Notes: generated by a model not told the origin, from the letters alone. A DNA stretch of 64,000 nucleotides from Phycisphaerales bacterium (GCA_035627955.1 DASPKU010000019.1:1-64000), one strand, 5' to 3'. Positions 16,711 through 25,676 are shown, counted from the first letter of the stretch. Numbers and translations are program-made.

Positions 16711-17115
16711 ATGACCACGCGCACCCTGCTGGCGTCGCTGCTCACCATCCCACTCGCCCTCGCGGCCTGCGAGCGGGCCGGCGACAACACCCGCCCGGCT
16801 CCCGCCCGCCCCGACAACACCGCCAACAACGCGCCCGACCGCGACATGGACGCGACCAAGACGCCCGTGGACGCCTCCAACGACCGCGAGGACGTCGAGC
16901 TCGCGGCCGCCATCCGGCGCGCCATCGTGCAGGACGATGCGCTCTCCATGAACGCCAAGAACTGCAAGATCATCGCCGAGAAGGGCGGCGTGGTCACGCT
17001 GCGCGGCGTCGTTGACACGCAGGCCGAGAAGGACGCCGTCGAGCAGAAGGCGAGGCAGGTCACCGGCGTCAGGAGCGTCACCAACAACCTCGAGGTCAAG
17101 CCCAGCCTCGACTGA
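16711..17115 (+). CDS. BON-domain lipoprotein
   Basis: This 134-aa protein has a lipoprotein signal ending LALAACERAG (Cys20). A Pro/Asn/Asp-rich linker leads to a single BON domain (residues about 55-132): LAAAIRRAIVQDDALSM, GGVVTLRGVVDTQAEKDAVE and GVRSVTNNLEVK. BON domains bind phospholipid surfaces and occur in envelope stress proteins such as OsmY. GGAGGG sits upstream of the ATG. The glycine-zipper protein gene follows after 54 bp and may be co-transcribed; both kinds of protein are linked to stress and the envelope. Confidence 0.9.
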   Translation: MTTRTLLASLLTIPLALAACERAGDNTRPAPARPDNTANNAPDRDMDATKTPVDASNDREDVELAAAIRRAIVQDDALSMNAKNCKIIAEKGGVVTLRGVVDTQAEKDAVEQKARQVTGVRSVTNNLEVKPSLD

Positions 17116-17169
17116 TCACTCGACACGACGACACACGAACACCCGCACTCAATCCAGGAGCAACCCGCC

Positions 17170-17802
17170 ATGGCCACCAACGTCTTCTGCCTCGCCGATT
17201 CCGAATCCCAAGCCGTCACCATCGTGAGCCAGCTCAAGAGCGCCGGCTTCGCCGACAACGACATCAGCGTGCTCTTCCCCGACAAGACCGGCACCCGCGA
17301 CTTCGCCCACGAGCAGCACACCAAGGCTCCCGAGGGCGCGGTGACCGGCGCCACCACCGGCGGCGTGCTCGGCGGCGTCGTGGGCCTGCTCGCGGGCATC
17401 GGCGCCCTGGCCATCCCCGGCGTTGGTCCGCTGATCGCCGCTGGGCCGATCATGGCCACGCTCAGCGGCATCGGCGTGGGCGCGGCCACCGGCGGCCTGG
17501 TCGGCGCGCTGGTGGGCATGGGCATTCCCGAGCTCGAGGCCAAGCGCTACGAGGGCAAGGTCAAGGGCGGCAACATCCTGATCTCCACCCACTGCGACGA
17601 CCAGGACGACGTCCGCGCCGCCCGCGACATCTTCAACCAGTGCGGCGCCAAGGACATCGTCACCGGCGGCGACGCCTCGCTCCCCAAGGCCGACCGCGCC
17701 GACCGCCCACGCGGCGCGGATGCGTCGGTCCCTGGCGGCACGCTCAAGAAGCCGACCAACGTCTACAACGTCGACAAGGACCACCCGTACCCGGGCGTCT
17801 AA
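17170..17802 (+). CDS. Glycine-zipper membrane protein with YflT/17M-like N-terminal domain
   Basis: The first 45 residues of this 210-aa protein (NVFCLADSESQAVTIVSQLK, then NDISVLFPDK) resemble the general-stress YflT/GSP17M fold. The central 70 residues are a Gly/Ala-rich double helix (GATTGGVLGGVVGLLAGIGA, GVGAATGGLVGALVGMGIP) typical of glycine-zipper membrane insertion. GGNILISTHCDDQDDVRAA then completes an alpha/beta domain, and the tail is charged and disordered. CAGGAG lies upstream of the ATG. It follows the BON lipoprotein gene in the same direction, so a joint role in envelope stress is a reasonable inference. A GATCGCGC palindrome follows the TAA directly. Confidence 0.8.
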   Translation: MATNVFCLADSESQAVTIVSQLKSAGFADNDISVLFPDKTGTRDFAHEQHTKAPEGAVTGATTGGVLGGVVGLLAGIGALAIPGVGPLIAAGPIMATLSGIGVGAATGGLVGALVGMGIPELEAKRYEGKVKGGNILISTHCDDQDDVRAARDIFNQCGAKDIVTGGDASLPKADRADRPRGADASVPGGTLKKPTNVYNVDKDHPYPGV

Positions 17803-17825
17803 AGAGCCGATCGCGCAAGCGATCG
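17803..17825. repeat. GATCGCGC palindrome repeat, copy 3
   Basis: AGAGCCGATCGCGCAAGCG is followed by ATCG, starting on the base after the TAA stop of the glycine-zipper gene. It matches copy 1 at 13734. Confidence 0.9.
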
Positions 17826-17850
17826 AGTCCTGCCCTCTGTTGTCAACCAC

Positions 17851-17881
17851 CGTGCCACCGAGATGTCCTCATCTCGGTGGC
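17851..17881. repeat. CGTGCCAC hairpin repeat, copy 3
   Basis: The stem is the same as in copy 1 with loop TCCT, lying between two convergent genes. It could serve as a shared 3' hairpin. Confidence 0.9.
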
Positions 17882-17893
17882 TTTGCTTTACCT

Positions 17894-20095
17894 TCAGCAC
17901 GCCCCCCCGCCCAGCACCCGGAAGAAGCTCTCGATGTCCTGGTCGGTGCCGATGTCGCCGTCACCGTTGAAGTCGGCGGACTGAGGGCAGGTGGCGCAGC
18001 AGTGCCCCCCGAGGCAGGCAAAGAACGCCTCGATGTCCTGGTCGGTTCCCGTGTCGCCGTCGCGGTTGTAGTCGGCGCTGCACGCGGGGCGGAGGTCGAA
18101 GGGGCGCGACACGTTGAAGAACACGCGTCCCTCGCCCTCGATCCTCAGACGCGCGGCCACCGGCTGCGGCACGTCCGGCAGCGTGACCACCGCGGACCCA
18201 CTGTTGGGGAATGAACCCACGACGGTCGGGAACGTCGCGCCGCCGTCGGTTGACAGCCGCAGGACCACCGTCGGGCAGGAAATCGGGGTGACGTTCGTCA
18301 TCGCCACGCTCCACGTGACGGTGGTGGGGGTCGCGCCGCGCACGATTGCGTTCTGCGCCGGCGCGGTGAACGCGAAGTTGCCCGGCCCGCGGATGGTCAG
18401 CAGCACCTGCGTAGAGACCGCCGTGCCGCCCGTGCCCGCCCGGTTGTCCCGCACGACGACGCGGAATCGCCGCTGCACGCCCGCCCACGTAGGCAGCCGC
18501 TCGCCCGGCGTCGCGATGCCCGCGAGCACATCCGCCATCCGCGGGAACGTGCGCCAGGCATCCGCCACCGGCGGGAAGATACGGAACAGCGAGCCGCTGC
18601 CGTTGTCGGTCCCTCCAATCAGCGGGCGTGCCACCCCCGCGTCGAACTGCTCCCACGAGTACGTGAGCGGGTCGTTGTCCTCATCGGCGGCCGTCGCGGT
18701 GAGCACAAAGGGCGTGCCCAGCGGGATCGCCTGATTCGGCGGCAGGGACGTGATCACGGGGACGTTGTTGTCCGAGGTGGTGATGGAGGCGCAGGTGAAG
18801 TTCTGGCCGTCGACGAACGCGCGCATCTGCTGGATGCTGCCCGAGTGGAACCAGGGGTCGGCGAAGATCGCTACGTTATCACTTGGCGCGGCGTCGCCAA
18901 CCGGGCAGCCGCCCGCGTACGCCATCGGGCTGCTCCCGGACCCCGCCTCCCACGCCGTGCCGGTCGAGACGTTGCCCTGGCAGCGCCCCTGCACGCCGCT
19001 GAAGGTGTGGGCGGCGCCGAACTGATGCCCCAGCTCGTGGATGGGCACCAGCGCGGAGAACGGGTCGATGTCGCCGCCGCGGGGAATGCCCGAGATCCCG
19101 CGTGCCTTGGAACCGCCGCACACCGAGTTGAGGCTCGCAACACCGCCGAACACGCGCGTGAGCAGGTGCCCCACGTCGTAGTTGGCGGTCCCGATCACCG
19201 AGTCAATCGTCGACTGGTTCGGGTTGAGCAGGTCGTAGGAGCAGTCCGCCCCGGCCTCACCCGCGCACGTCAGCGTGTAAGGGTCCGTTGCCGGATCGAT
19301 GAACACGAGCTGGTCGTTGTTGGCCACCAGCACGAACCGCACGGCGAGATCGTTCTCGAACACCACGTTCGTGCGGCCTACCACCGTGACGATGGCGGCG
19401 AGCGGGTCGGCGACATTGGGTGCATGCCCCTGAAGGCCCGAGTGGTGCACGCCGTACTCGCCCGTGCATGCAACCGCCAGCCGCAGGGTCTTCAGTGAGC
19501 GCAGCACCCGCGGCGAGTACGCCCCGGGCTCCTCCACCGCCGGCGCGGGGTCCGCGGCGGTGTGGCACTCCCAGTCGATGCTGTTCGGCAGGTCGCGCAT
19601 CCAGTACGCGATGACGTGGGTCGGGTCGGCCGACTGCCACAGGTCGATCATCCAAGCGCCGCCGCTGCCGTCGGCGCGGGTGGCGCGGAGCATGCCCGTG
19701 AGTCCGCGGGGTGTCACCTCAAGACGACCGCCGGCGGTCTCGTCGACGGACTGCACGATGTAGGTCTTGAATGCGGGGAACTTGGCAGAGAGACCGGGCT
19801 CCATGATCGGCGACTCGGCGACGAAGCACGCGGTCATCCCGCCGTCGGGGTGCGGCAACTCGACCATGAGGCCGTACGCCGTGAGGTCCTCGCCGACGCG
19901 CTCCATCGGCGCACCGGCGAGATCGCGCGAGAGCGCGCCCGGCTCCACCCGCGCCAGGTTCCCGCGCGTCGGGCGCGGCCCCGGCACGTGCACGCGCTCG
20001 TCCACCGATGGCGGCTGGTGCATCACCGTGAACGCAGGCTGCCCAACTGCCACGCCCGTCAGAGCACTGACCAACGCAAGGGCGAAGAGCTTCAT
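17894..20095 (-). CDS. Secreted reprolysin-like zinc metallopeptidase with dockerin-like tail
   Basis: This 733-aa protein has a signal peptide (MKLFALALVSALTGVAVGQP) and a propeptide-like region to about residue 200. The metalloprotease domain contains the zinc motif HELGHQFGAAHTF (about residue 358), HExxHxxGxxH with the catalytic Glu. After the peptidase come Ig/fibronectin-like beta domains (NQAIPLGTPFVLTATAADED; GNFAFTAPAQNAIVRGATPT). The C-terminus is the two-loop tail [20 protein letters not shown] and [20 protein letters not shown], with the terminal Cys. AAAGGGG precedes the ATG. It degrades proteins outside the cell or at the surface, and the shared tail suggests common attachment with the proteins at 5044 and 13805. 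Confidence 0.92.
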   Translation of the reverse strand: MKLFALALVSALTGVAVGQPAFTVMHQPPSVDERVHVPGPRPTRGNLARVEPGALSRDLAGAPMERVGEDLTAYGLMVELPHPDGGMTACFVAESPIMEPGLSAKFPAFKTYIVQSVDETAGGRLEVTPRGLTGMLRATRADGSGGAWMIDLWQSADPTHVIAYWMRDLPNSIDWECHTAADPAPAVEEPGAYSPRVLRSLKTLRLAVACTGEYGVHHSGLQGHAPNVADPLAAIVTVVGRTNVVFENDLAVRFVLVANNDQLVFIDPATDPYTLTCAGEAGADCSYDLLNPNQSTIDSVIGTANYDVGHLLTRVFGGVASLNSVCGGSKARGISGIPRGGDIDPFSALVPIHELGHQFGAAHTFSGVQGRCQGNVSTGTAWEAGSGSSPMAYAGGCPVGDAAPSDNVAIFADPWFHSGSIQQMRAFVDGQNFTCASITTSDNNVPVITSLPPNQAIPLGTPFVLTATAADEDNDPLTYSWEQFDAGVARPLIGGTDNGSGSLFRIFPPVADAWRTFPRMADVLAGIATPGERLPTWAGVQRRFRVVVRDNRAGTGGTAVSTQVLLTIRGPGNFAFTAPAQNAIVRGATPTTVTWSVAMTNVTPISCPTVVLRLSTDGGATFPTVVGSFPNSGSAVVTLPDVPQPVAARLRIEGEGRVFFNVSRPFDLRPACSADYNRDGDTGTDQDIEAFFACLGGHCCATCPQSADFNGDGDIGTDQDIESFFRVLGGGAC

Positions 20096-20203
20096 GACAC
20101 CCCTTTCGCGGGGGCTACGCCCGCTGCTTCACGATACACGGGAAGGCGCCTTTTCAACAGCCGATTTCGGGCCTCCGACGACGCTCACGGGGTGTGCCGC
20201 GGA

Positions 20204-21781
20204 CTACTTTTTCCGCTTCTTGAACTTGTCCTTGATGCTCGGGGTCGCGGTGCTGCCGCGGTTGCGGATGCTGGGGAGGCCCTGCATGCCCGGCAGCTGC
20301 GAGAGGCCGTCCTTGCCCATCCCCTTCACCGCCTTCACGCGGTCGGCGGCCGACATGCTGGCCATGCTCTTGGTGAGCTTGCTGACCATGTCGAACTGCT
20401 TGACCATCGCCCCGACCTCTTCCTGCTGCGTGCCGCTGCCGGTGGCGATGCGGCGACGGCGCGGGTTGTTGATCAGGCTGGGGGTCGCCCGCTCCTTCTT
20501 CGTCATCGACGAGATCATCGCCTCGACCTTGTCGAGCTGCTTGTCCTCGACGTGGACGTCCTTCATCATCTGGCCCACGCCCGGCAGCAGGCCCAGCAGC
20601 TGCTTCATGGGCCCCATCCGCCGCAGCGTCTTGAGCTGCGACAGAAAGTCGTCCATGGTCATCTCGCCCTTGGCCATCTTCTCCTGGAGGGCCTCGGCCT
20701 CTTCCTGGCTGACCTGCTCCTGCGCCTTCTCCACCAGCGAGACGACGTCGCCCATGCCCAGGATGCGGCCCGCCACGCGCTCGGCGTGGAACTCCTCGAG
20801 CGCGTCGAGCTTCTCGCCCACGCCCACGAACTTGATGGGCGCGCCGGTGACCTGCTTGACGGAGAGGGCCGCGCCGCCGCGGGTGTCGCTGTCGAACTTG
20901 GTCAGCACGATGCCGTCTACGTGCAGTCGCGTGTTGAAGGCCTTGGCCGAGTTGACCGCGTCCTGGCCGGTCATCGCGTCGACGACGAGGAAGATGTGGT
21001 GCGGCTGGAGCAGGTTCTTGATCTGCGTCAGCTCGCCCATCAGCTCGTCATTGACGTGGAGGCGCCCGGCGGTGTCGAGCACGAGCACGTCCACGCCCTG
21101 CTTGCGGGCCGCCTCGAGCGCCCGCTGGCACACCTGCACCGCCACGCCCACGGCCTTGCCGTAGGCCGCGACCTTGTCGGGCTCGCTGTAGAACGTGACG
21201 CGGGCGCCGCCGCCCATCTCGCTCTGGACCTGGTTGGCGATGGTCTGCAGCTGGTCGACGGCCGCGGGGCGCTGGAGGTCGGCCGCGGCGAGCATGACGC
21301 TGCGCCCGCGCTTCTTGAGGTACCCCGCGAGCTTGCCGCAGGTGGTGGTCTTTCCCGAGCCCTGCAGGCCGCACATCATGACGATGGTCGGCCCGGGGCT
21401 GACCTTCATGATCGCGGGCTCGACGGCGAGCTGGATGGGCTTGGGCGGCGTGCCCTTCTGCGCCGCCTCGGCCGCGCCCTGGAGCAGCTCGGCAAGCTTG
21501 GCGGAGTCCTCGGGCGAGCCGCCCAGCAGCTCCACGAGCTTGTCGTGGACGATGCCGATCATCTCCTGGCCGGGCTTGAGGCTCTTGGTCACCTCGCGCC
21601 CGACGGACTCGCGCAGCACCTCGTCGATGAAGGTGTTGACCACCTCGAGGTGGACGTCGGCCTCGAGCAGCGCGGTGCGGACGTCGGCGAGCGCGTCCTT
21701 GACGTTGGACTCGGAGATGTTGGCCTGGCCCGAGAGCTTGCGGAACAGGCCGTTGAAGGTGTCGGTGAGGCGGTCGAACAT
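20204..21781 (-). CDS. ffh: Signal recognition particle protein Ffh (SRP54)
   Basis: This 525-aa cytoplasmic GTPase binds signal peptides and SRP RNA and targets membrane proteins to FtsY/SecYEG. The order is an N domain (FDRLTDTFNGLFRKLSG), then a G domain with GLQGSGKTTTCGKLAGYL, DTAGRLHVND and TKFDSDTRGGAALS, then an M domain rich in Met with RRIATGSGTQQEEVGAMVKQ, the SRP RNA-binding motif. ATG 21781 is where homology starts; the frame runs 12 codons further up. The length is slightly above the usual 450-480 because of an insert of about 25 residues (GGSPEDSAKLAELLQGAAEA) before the G domain and a Lys-rich tail. No SRP RNA gene was recognised in the window. Confidence 0.97.
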   Translation of the reverse strand: MFDRLTDTFNGLFRKLSGQANISESNVKDALADVRTALLEADVHLEVVNTFIDEVLRESVGREVTKSLKPGQEMIGIVHDKLVELLGGSPEDSAKLAELLQGAAEAAQKGTPPKPIQLAVEPAIMKVSPGPTIVMMCGLQGSGKTTTCGKLAGYLKKRGRSVMLAAADLQRPAAVDQLQTIANQVQSEMGGGARVTFYSEPDKVAAYGKAVGVAVQVCQRALEAARKQGVDVLVLDTAGRLHVNDELMGELTQIKNLLQPHHIFLVVDAMTGQDAVNSAKAFNTRLHVDGIVLTKFDSDTRGGAALSVKQVTGAPIKFVGVGEKLDALEEFHAERVAGRILGMGDVVSLVEKAQEQVSQEEAEALQEKMAKGEMTMDDFLSQLKTLRRMGPMKQLLGLLPGVGQMMKDVHVEDKQLDKVEAMISSMTKKERATPSLINNPRRRRIATGSGTQQEEVGAMVKQFDMVSKLTKSMASMSAADRVKAVKGMGKDGLSQLPGMQGLPSIRNRGSTATPSIKDKFKKRKK

Positions 21782-21816
21782 GCGGGACCTCGCGTAGCGG
21801 GAGGGTGGAAGTGCCA

Positions 21817-21857
21817 ACCCCTCCCTTGCCCTCCCGATGGGGGAAGGGACAGGAAGT
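21817..21857. repeat. CCCTCCC...GGGGAAGGG imperfect inverted repeat, copy 1
   Basis: CCTCCCTTGCCCTCCCGATG is followed by GGGGAAGGGACAGG, just upstream of ffh. A related copy (CTCTCCCCACGGGAGAGGG) lies at 23029-23062 inside the neighbouring coding region, where it encodes PLSRGERAGERL. Confidence 0.6.
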
Positions 21858-21912
21858 CAGTGCTGTGACCGCAGCGGGCGAGTGTATGCATTCCTCGCGC
21901 CTTGCAAGGCCG

Positions 21913-23106
21913 CTAGCTGGAGTTGTTGATTTCGGTGGAGATGTCGGTGATGCGCCATGGGGCGTGCTCGTCGTCGCGTTTGAGGGTGACGTGGGCGCGG
22001 ACCTGGAGCTGGCGGTAGCGGATGAGGTACATCCGCTCGATGTGGGAGAGCTTGTCGGTGTGGGTGGTGCGGCGCTGGACCTGCACGATCTCGGCGATGA
22101 GGTGCGAGTCGGAGATGGGGTCGAGGTACTGGGCGAACTCGACGGGGTCGGTGGGGACCTCGGTGGTGTTGATGGTGGCGCCGGGGGCGAGGTAGCGGTG
22201 GAGGGAGAGGGCCGCGGCGAGGCGGCCTTTTTTGTTGGTGGGGCGCTGGCGGATGAAGTTGCGCTCGAGGTGGAGGAGGAGGGACTGGGGGTTGGGGAAG
22301 TGGGGGAGGGGGTCGGGGATGGGGGCTGAAGTGGAGGAGTGGAGGAGAGGGGGAGTGGAGGAGGTGGGATTTTGGATGTGGGATGTGGGGGTGGGTGTGG
22401 AGCCGGGGACGGGGGCGGGTACTTGGGAGTCGAGCGAACCGACACCACGTGCTTCGGCGGGGAGGAGGTTCGAGGATGGGCCGACGCGGGGGGCGGGCTC
22501 AAGGGGTTTCAAGGCAGCCGCCGCGGAGCGGCGGGGTACCCAGGTAGGAGGGAGTGGGGTGGAGTAGCGGAGGATGAGGTTGCAGGCGCGGCGTTGCTCG
22601 ATGGGGTTGGTGCTGGACTTGTTGAGCTCCTCGAGTTGCTTGATGGCGTTGATGCGGGAGTCGGCGGTGGTGGCGAGGATGCGGGTGTTGACCTGCGCGA
22701 GCTGGAACTGCTGGTAGGTGGCGAGGCGGCGCTGGGACTGCTCGGTGGCGAGGAGGTCGAGGACCTGGTGGAGGGGGACCTGGGCCTGGGCGGCCGTGGC
22801 TTCGACGTTGAGGTGGTTGGTGAGGAGGAGGGTGAAGAGGTGGTCGGGGGAGATGTCGGATGTCGGAGGTGCGATGTCGGATGTGGGGGAGGGAGGCGAG
22901 GAGATCTGGGATGTTGGATTTGGGATTTCGGATGTGGAGGAGTTCGGAGTGGCTGCGAGGAGTGCAGAGGTGGGAAGAGGAGCGTCTAATGCGGCGGGTG
23001 CTTCAGGAGCGCGCGTGTCGCTCGCCAACCTCTCCCCAGCCCTCTCCCCACGGGAGAGGGGGTCGGAGGGGGATTCGGGCGGGGTTGTGGGCGCGTCGGC
23101 GACCAT
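21913..23106 (-). CDS. Unknown Pro/Ser/Thr-rich protein carrying several embedded repeats
   Basis: I do not recognise this 397-aa protein. Three parts look like folded, conserved protein: DHLFTLLLTNHLNVEATAAQ onward with helical ATEQSQRRLATYQQFQLAQV (residues about 90-180), LLHLERNFIRQRPTNKKGRL (about 290), and a C-terminal alpha/beta stretch ending APWRITDISTEINN, which resembles a small NTF2-like end. Between and before them are low-complexity segments encoded by repeats found elsewhere: [36 protein letters not shown] (the GGGTACC palindrome) and TSSTPPLLHSSTSAP (an octamer array). TAGGCT ends 6 nt before the ATG, suggesting a leaderless transcript. It lies 131 bp upstream of ffh in the same direction. 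Confidence 0.65.
   Translation of the reverse strand: MVADAPTTPPESPSDPLSRGERAGERLASDTRAPEAPAALDAPLPTSALLAATPNSSTSEIPNPTSQISSPPSPTSDIAPPTSDISPDHLFTLLLTNHLNVEATAAQAQVPLHQVLDLLATEQSQRRLATYQQFQLAQVNTRILATTADSRINAIKQLEELNKSSTNPIEQRRACNLILRYSTPLPPTWVPRRSAAAALKPLEPAPRVGPSSNLLPAEARGVGSLDSQVPAPVPGSTPTPTSHIQNPTSSTPPLLHSSTSAPIPDPLPHFPNPQSLLLHLERNFIRQRPTNKKGRLAAALSLHRYLAPGATINTTEVPTDPVEFAQYLDPISDSHLIAEIVQVQRRTTHTDKLSHIERMYLIRYRQLQVRAHVTLKRDDEHAPWRITDISTEINNSS
22518..22542. repeat. GGGTACC palindromic element, copy 2 (inside a gene)
   Basis: This is the reverse complement of copy 1 at 15527 over 25 bp. On the minus strand it is read as [10 protein letters not shown] within the protein at 21913, in a low-complexity stretch. 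Confidence 0.9.
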
Positions 23107-23112
23107 GACAGG

Positions 23113-23118
23113 AGCCTA
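23113..23118 (-). promoter_or_regulatory. -10 box before the gene at 21913-23106
   Basis: On the minus strand TAGGCT is followed by 6 nt (CCTGTC) and then ATG, with no ribosome site. This is consistent with leaderless transcription. Confidence 0.4.
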
Positions 23119-23320
23119 ACGCGGCCGTGATGGGTGTCGAGGGGGGAAGTGGGTATGACCACGATTTTGCGCACAGACGTCGCCGATGGGTGCGCAAGTG
23201 GTTGGGGGAGTGGGAGATGGTTTTTGATGGCCGGTTTGATGGGGCCCATGCAGCACTGATTGCTGCGGGGGTGGGCTGAGGGGTGGTCACTGTGGGCGGC
23301 CATCAGTGGCACCCGGCGGG

Positions 23321-23347
23321 CACGATCATGAAGCATGATCGTGGCAC
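23321..23347. repeat. GTGCCAC-type hairpin with a different stem
   Basis: CACGATCATG and CATGATCGTG form a perfect 10-bp stem with a 3-nt loop, followed by GCAC. Read on the minus strand it starts GTGCCAC, like copies 1-3, but the stem sequence is different. It lies 11 bp beyond the 3' end of the prepilin gene at 23358. Confidence 0.8.
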
Positions 23348-23357
23348 GGTGGGGGGG

Positions 23358-24413
23358 TCAGGGCTGGCCGGTGTTGATTTCGCGGCCGCCGAAGTCCACG
23401 CCGCGGAGGCCGCCGCGGGTGTAGCGGTAGAAGCCGAAGACGGGCTCGGTGGCGGCGCCGGTGACGGTCCTGGGCTCCCAGGCGTCGGGGCGGTAGGAGT
23501 ACTGGTAGCCGTTGGGGCTGGCGGGGGCCCAGGGGTCCCAGCCGCGGTTGGCGTCCTTGTTGTTGCGGTAGGAGACGGAGCCGTCGAAGAAGAGGAGGTT
23601 GGCTTTGGCGCCCGCGGTGGCGTAGTAGGTGTGGCGCTTCTCGTGGCGGGCGTGGCCCTCGTGGAGGAAGACCTTCATGGAGGGGAAGACGACGCTGGTG
23701 AGCTTCTGCTGGCGGAGGCGCCAGGTGTCGAGTGAGTGGAAGAAGAAGTGATTGTCGGCCATGTTGCGCATGCGGTGCTGCACGTCGGGGCCGGTCTGCA
23801 TCGGTGAGGACTGGAGGCCGTCGTAGGCCGAGATGGTGACCTCGTATGAGGAGGAGAAGGCCCAGCGCATGTCGCGGTCGTTGTCGGGCATGGGGGTGCC
23901 CACGGCCGAGGGGTAGGGACGGGCGAGGCCGGCTTTGAAGGCTTGGAGGTCTTTGGCCCAGTTCAGGCGGACAGTGTCTTCGGGGCAGGTGTAGATAGGC
24001 TCGGGGAGGCGGAGCGCGAGGTAGTCGAAGAGGACGAAGTGGGAGTAGAGGATCTGCGGGATGAGCCCTGCATTGGTCGCAGTCTCGCGGTTCATGGGGA
24101 AGCCGGTGAGGCGGCGGAAGGCATCCACCCACTGGTTGCGCTGGGCGTCGATGTCGTTGCCCGCCGTCTGCAGGTCGGCGAAGCGTGACTGGCGGGTGTC
24201 GCCCACCTTCCACGACCAGTTCCAGATGAAGTCCTTGTGCTCGTGGGCGTAGGAGTTGGTAGAGACGCCCAGCTGCTTGAGCTGCGTCGCGCACTTGAGG
24301 TTGCGGCCGGACTTGCGGGCGTGGGCGAGCGCGGGCAGCAGGATGGAAATCAGCAGCGCGATGATCGCGATGACGACGAGGAGCTCGATGAGTGTGAAGG
24401 CACGCCGGGGCAT
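23358..24413 (-). CDS. Prepilin-type N-terminal cleavage/methylation domain protein
   Basis: This 351-aa protein starts [20 protein letters not shown], a minimal prepilin leader directly before the cleavage and methylation site. The rest parallels the protein at 8618-9667: an [19 protein letters not shown] stretch after the helix, a Cys pair ([15 protein letters not shown]), [14 protein letters not shown], and the ending [20 protein letters not shown], which matches MGLKGVDFSGGEV of the paralogue. It stands alone. It is likely to be exported by a type II secretion/pilus machine as a fibre or surface subunit; no machine genes adjoin it. Confidence 0.9.
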   Translation of the reverse strand: MPRRAFTLIELLVVIAIIALLISILLPALAHARKSGRNLKCATQLKQLGVSTNSYAHEHKDFIWNWSWKVGDTRQSRFADLQTAGNDIDAQRNQWVDAFRRLTGFPMNRETATNAGLIPQILYSHFVLFDYLALRLPEPIYTCPEDTVRLNWAKDLQAFKAGLARPYPSAVGTPMPDNDRDMRWAFSSSYEVTISAYDGLQSSPMQTGPDVQHRMRNMADNHFFFHSLDTWRLRQQKLTSVVFPSMKVFLHEGHARHEKRHTYYATAGAKANLLFFDGSVSYRNNKDANRGWDPWAPASPNGYQYSYRPDAWEPRTVTGAATEPVFGFYRYTRGGLRGVDFGGREINTGQP

Positions 24414-24546
24414 GGAGGAGTCTCCACAACTAGCTTACCGCGCGGCGGGTCGCCGGGAAGGTCGAACTGGGATGAACCGACGCCTCCACGACGGCGGGAC
24501 TGAGCTCGGGACTTCGGCGAGGCGCCTCAGTCCCGGCTTCGTGCGC

Positions 24547-25665
24547 TCAGGCGGCGCGGGCGGTGGGGGGCTTGGAGGTCCGCGCGGCAGCCGCACGCCC
24601 CCCGGTGGCCTTCCCCACCAGCAGCCCAATCTCCACCACGCACCACCCCGCCAGCAGCGGGATCACCCACCAGGCGCTGAGGTCCAGGCGCTCGAGGGCG
24701 CGGAGGAGGAGCTTCTCGCCCTTGCCCTTGTAGAGTGCTTTGGCGAGGCCCAGGAGGGGGTGGGGGCGGAGCAGGGCCTTGGCGCTGGGGGAGCGCAGGA
24801 ATGAGAGGCCCGCCGGCCCTTTCCGCGCGGCCTTCATGAGGGCCTGCTGCGTCGCGGCTGAATCCGCGGCTTTCAGCAGGTCGGGGGCTTGGCGGTTTGC
24901 GATGTGGAGCGCGGCCGCGCCCTGGCGGCCGGTGTTGTCGAGGAAGCGGGCGGTGCGGGCGATGTCGTCGGGGCCGTCGGCATGGCGGAGCAGCCGCATC
25001 GCACCGCCGGGGGAGGCGTTGTCGGCGATGGAGCGGATGTCGGTGAAGACGCGCTTGAGCTCGTCCACGCGCTTGGCCTTGATGGCGCTGGTGAGGTAGG
25101 TGGCGAATGGGCGGGCGAGGTGGCCACCCTTGGCCGCGGCTTTGAGGAGCGAGGGCACCCAGTCGATCTCGGGCGCGAGCGTGGTGATGACGCCCAGGAC
25201 CGACAGCGTGAGGATGACGCCGTCGGAATCCCCGTCGATCACCTGCTTGCCGCCCTGGATGACCAGGTCGCGGATATCGCCGACGATGAAGAAGTCGGCG
25301 GTGACGGCGCCGACGAGGGACTCGAGGGAATCGCCTTCGCCGGAGAGGGCGCCGAGGCCCGCGGCCTTGGCTTTCGTGAGCAGGCTGTCGCGCTGCTGGA
25401 TGATCTGGGTGCGCTGCGTGGTGAGCCGCTCGCGCGTTTCGGCGGTGAGGTCGTCGCCTTCGAGGCCTGCGTCCGCGAGGTTGAGGGCCTCGCCGTAGCG
25501 GCCCTGGATGCGGAGGGCCTCGACTTCCTGAGCGAAGTCGAAGGTTGGGAGCGCGGAGAGCTGGACGCGGGCGAGGCGCGCGCCGGTGTCCGCGGCGACT
25601 GCGAAGAGCAGGAACGCCGCGACGGCGAGGCGGAGGAGGTTGAACTTGGCGCGCCAGAGGAACAT
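24547..25665 (-). CDS. Unknown membrane-anchored helical protein
   Basis: This 372-aa protein has an N-terminal membrane helix (LLRLAVAAFLLFAVAADTG) and a C-terminal one (WWVIPLLAGWCVVEIGLLVG). Between them is a mostly alpha-helical region with TPR-like VEALRIQGRYGEALNLADAG (about residues 47-66) and many Ala/Leu/Arg helices. The layout suggests a periplasmic domain held at both ends by the membrane. I do not recognise the family. It is the downstream gene of a pair: the gene at 25727 ends 61 bp upstream, with an octamer array filling the gap, so the two are probably co-transcribed. The ATG has no clear ribosome site. Confidence 0.7.
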   Translation of the reverse strand: MFLWRAKFNLLRLAVAAFLLFAVAADTGARLARVQLSALPTFDFAQEVEALRIQGRYGEALNLADAGLEGDDLTAETRERLTTQRTQIIQQRDSLLTKAKAAGLGALSGEGDSLESLVGAVTADFFIVGDIRDLVIQGGKQVIDGDSDGVILTLSVLGVITTLAPEIDWVPSLLKAAAKGGHLARPFATYLTSAIKAKRVDELKRVFTDIRSIADNASPGGAMRLLRHADGPDDIARTARFLDNTGRQGAAALHIANRQAPDLLKAADSAATQQALMKAARKGPAGLSFLRSPSAKALLRPHPLLGLAKALYKGKGEKLLLRALERLDLSAWWVIPLLAGWCVVEIGLLVGKATGGRAAAARTSKPPTARAA

Positions 25666-25676
25666 GGTGGGGGAGG

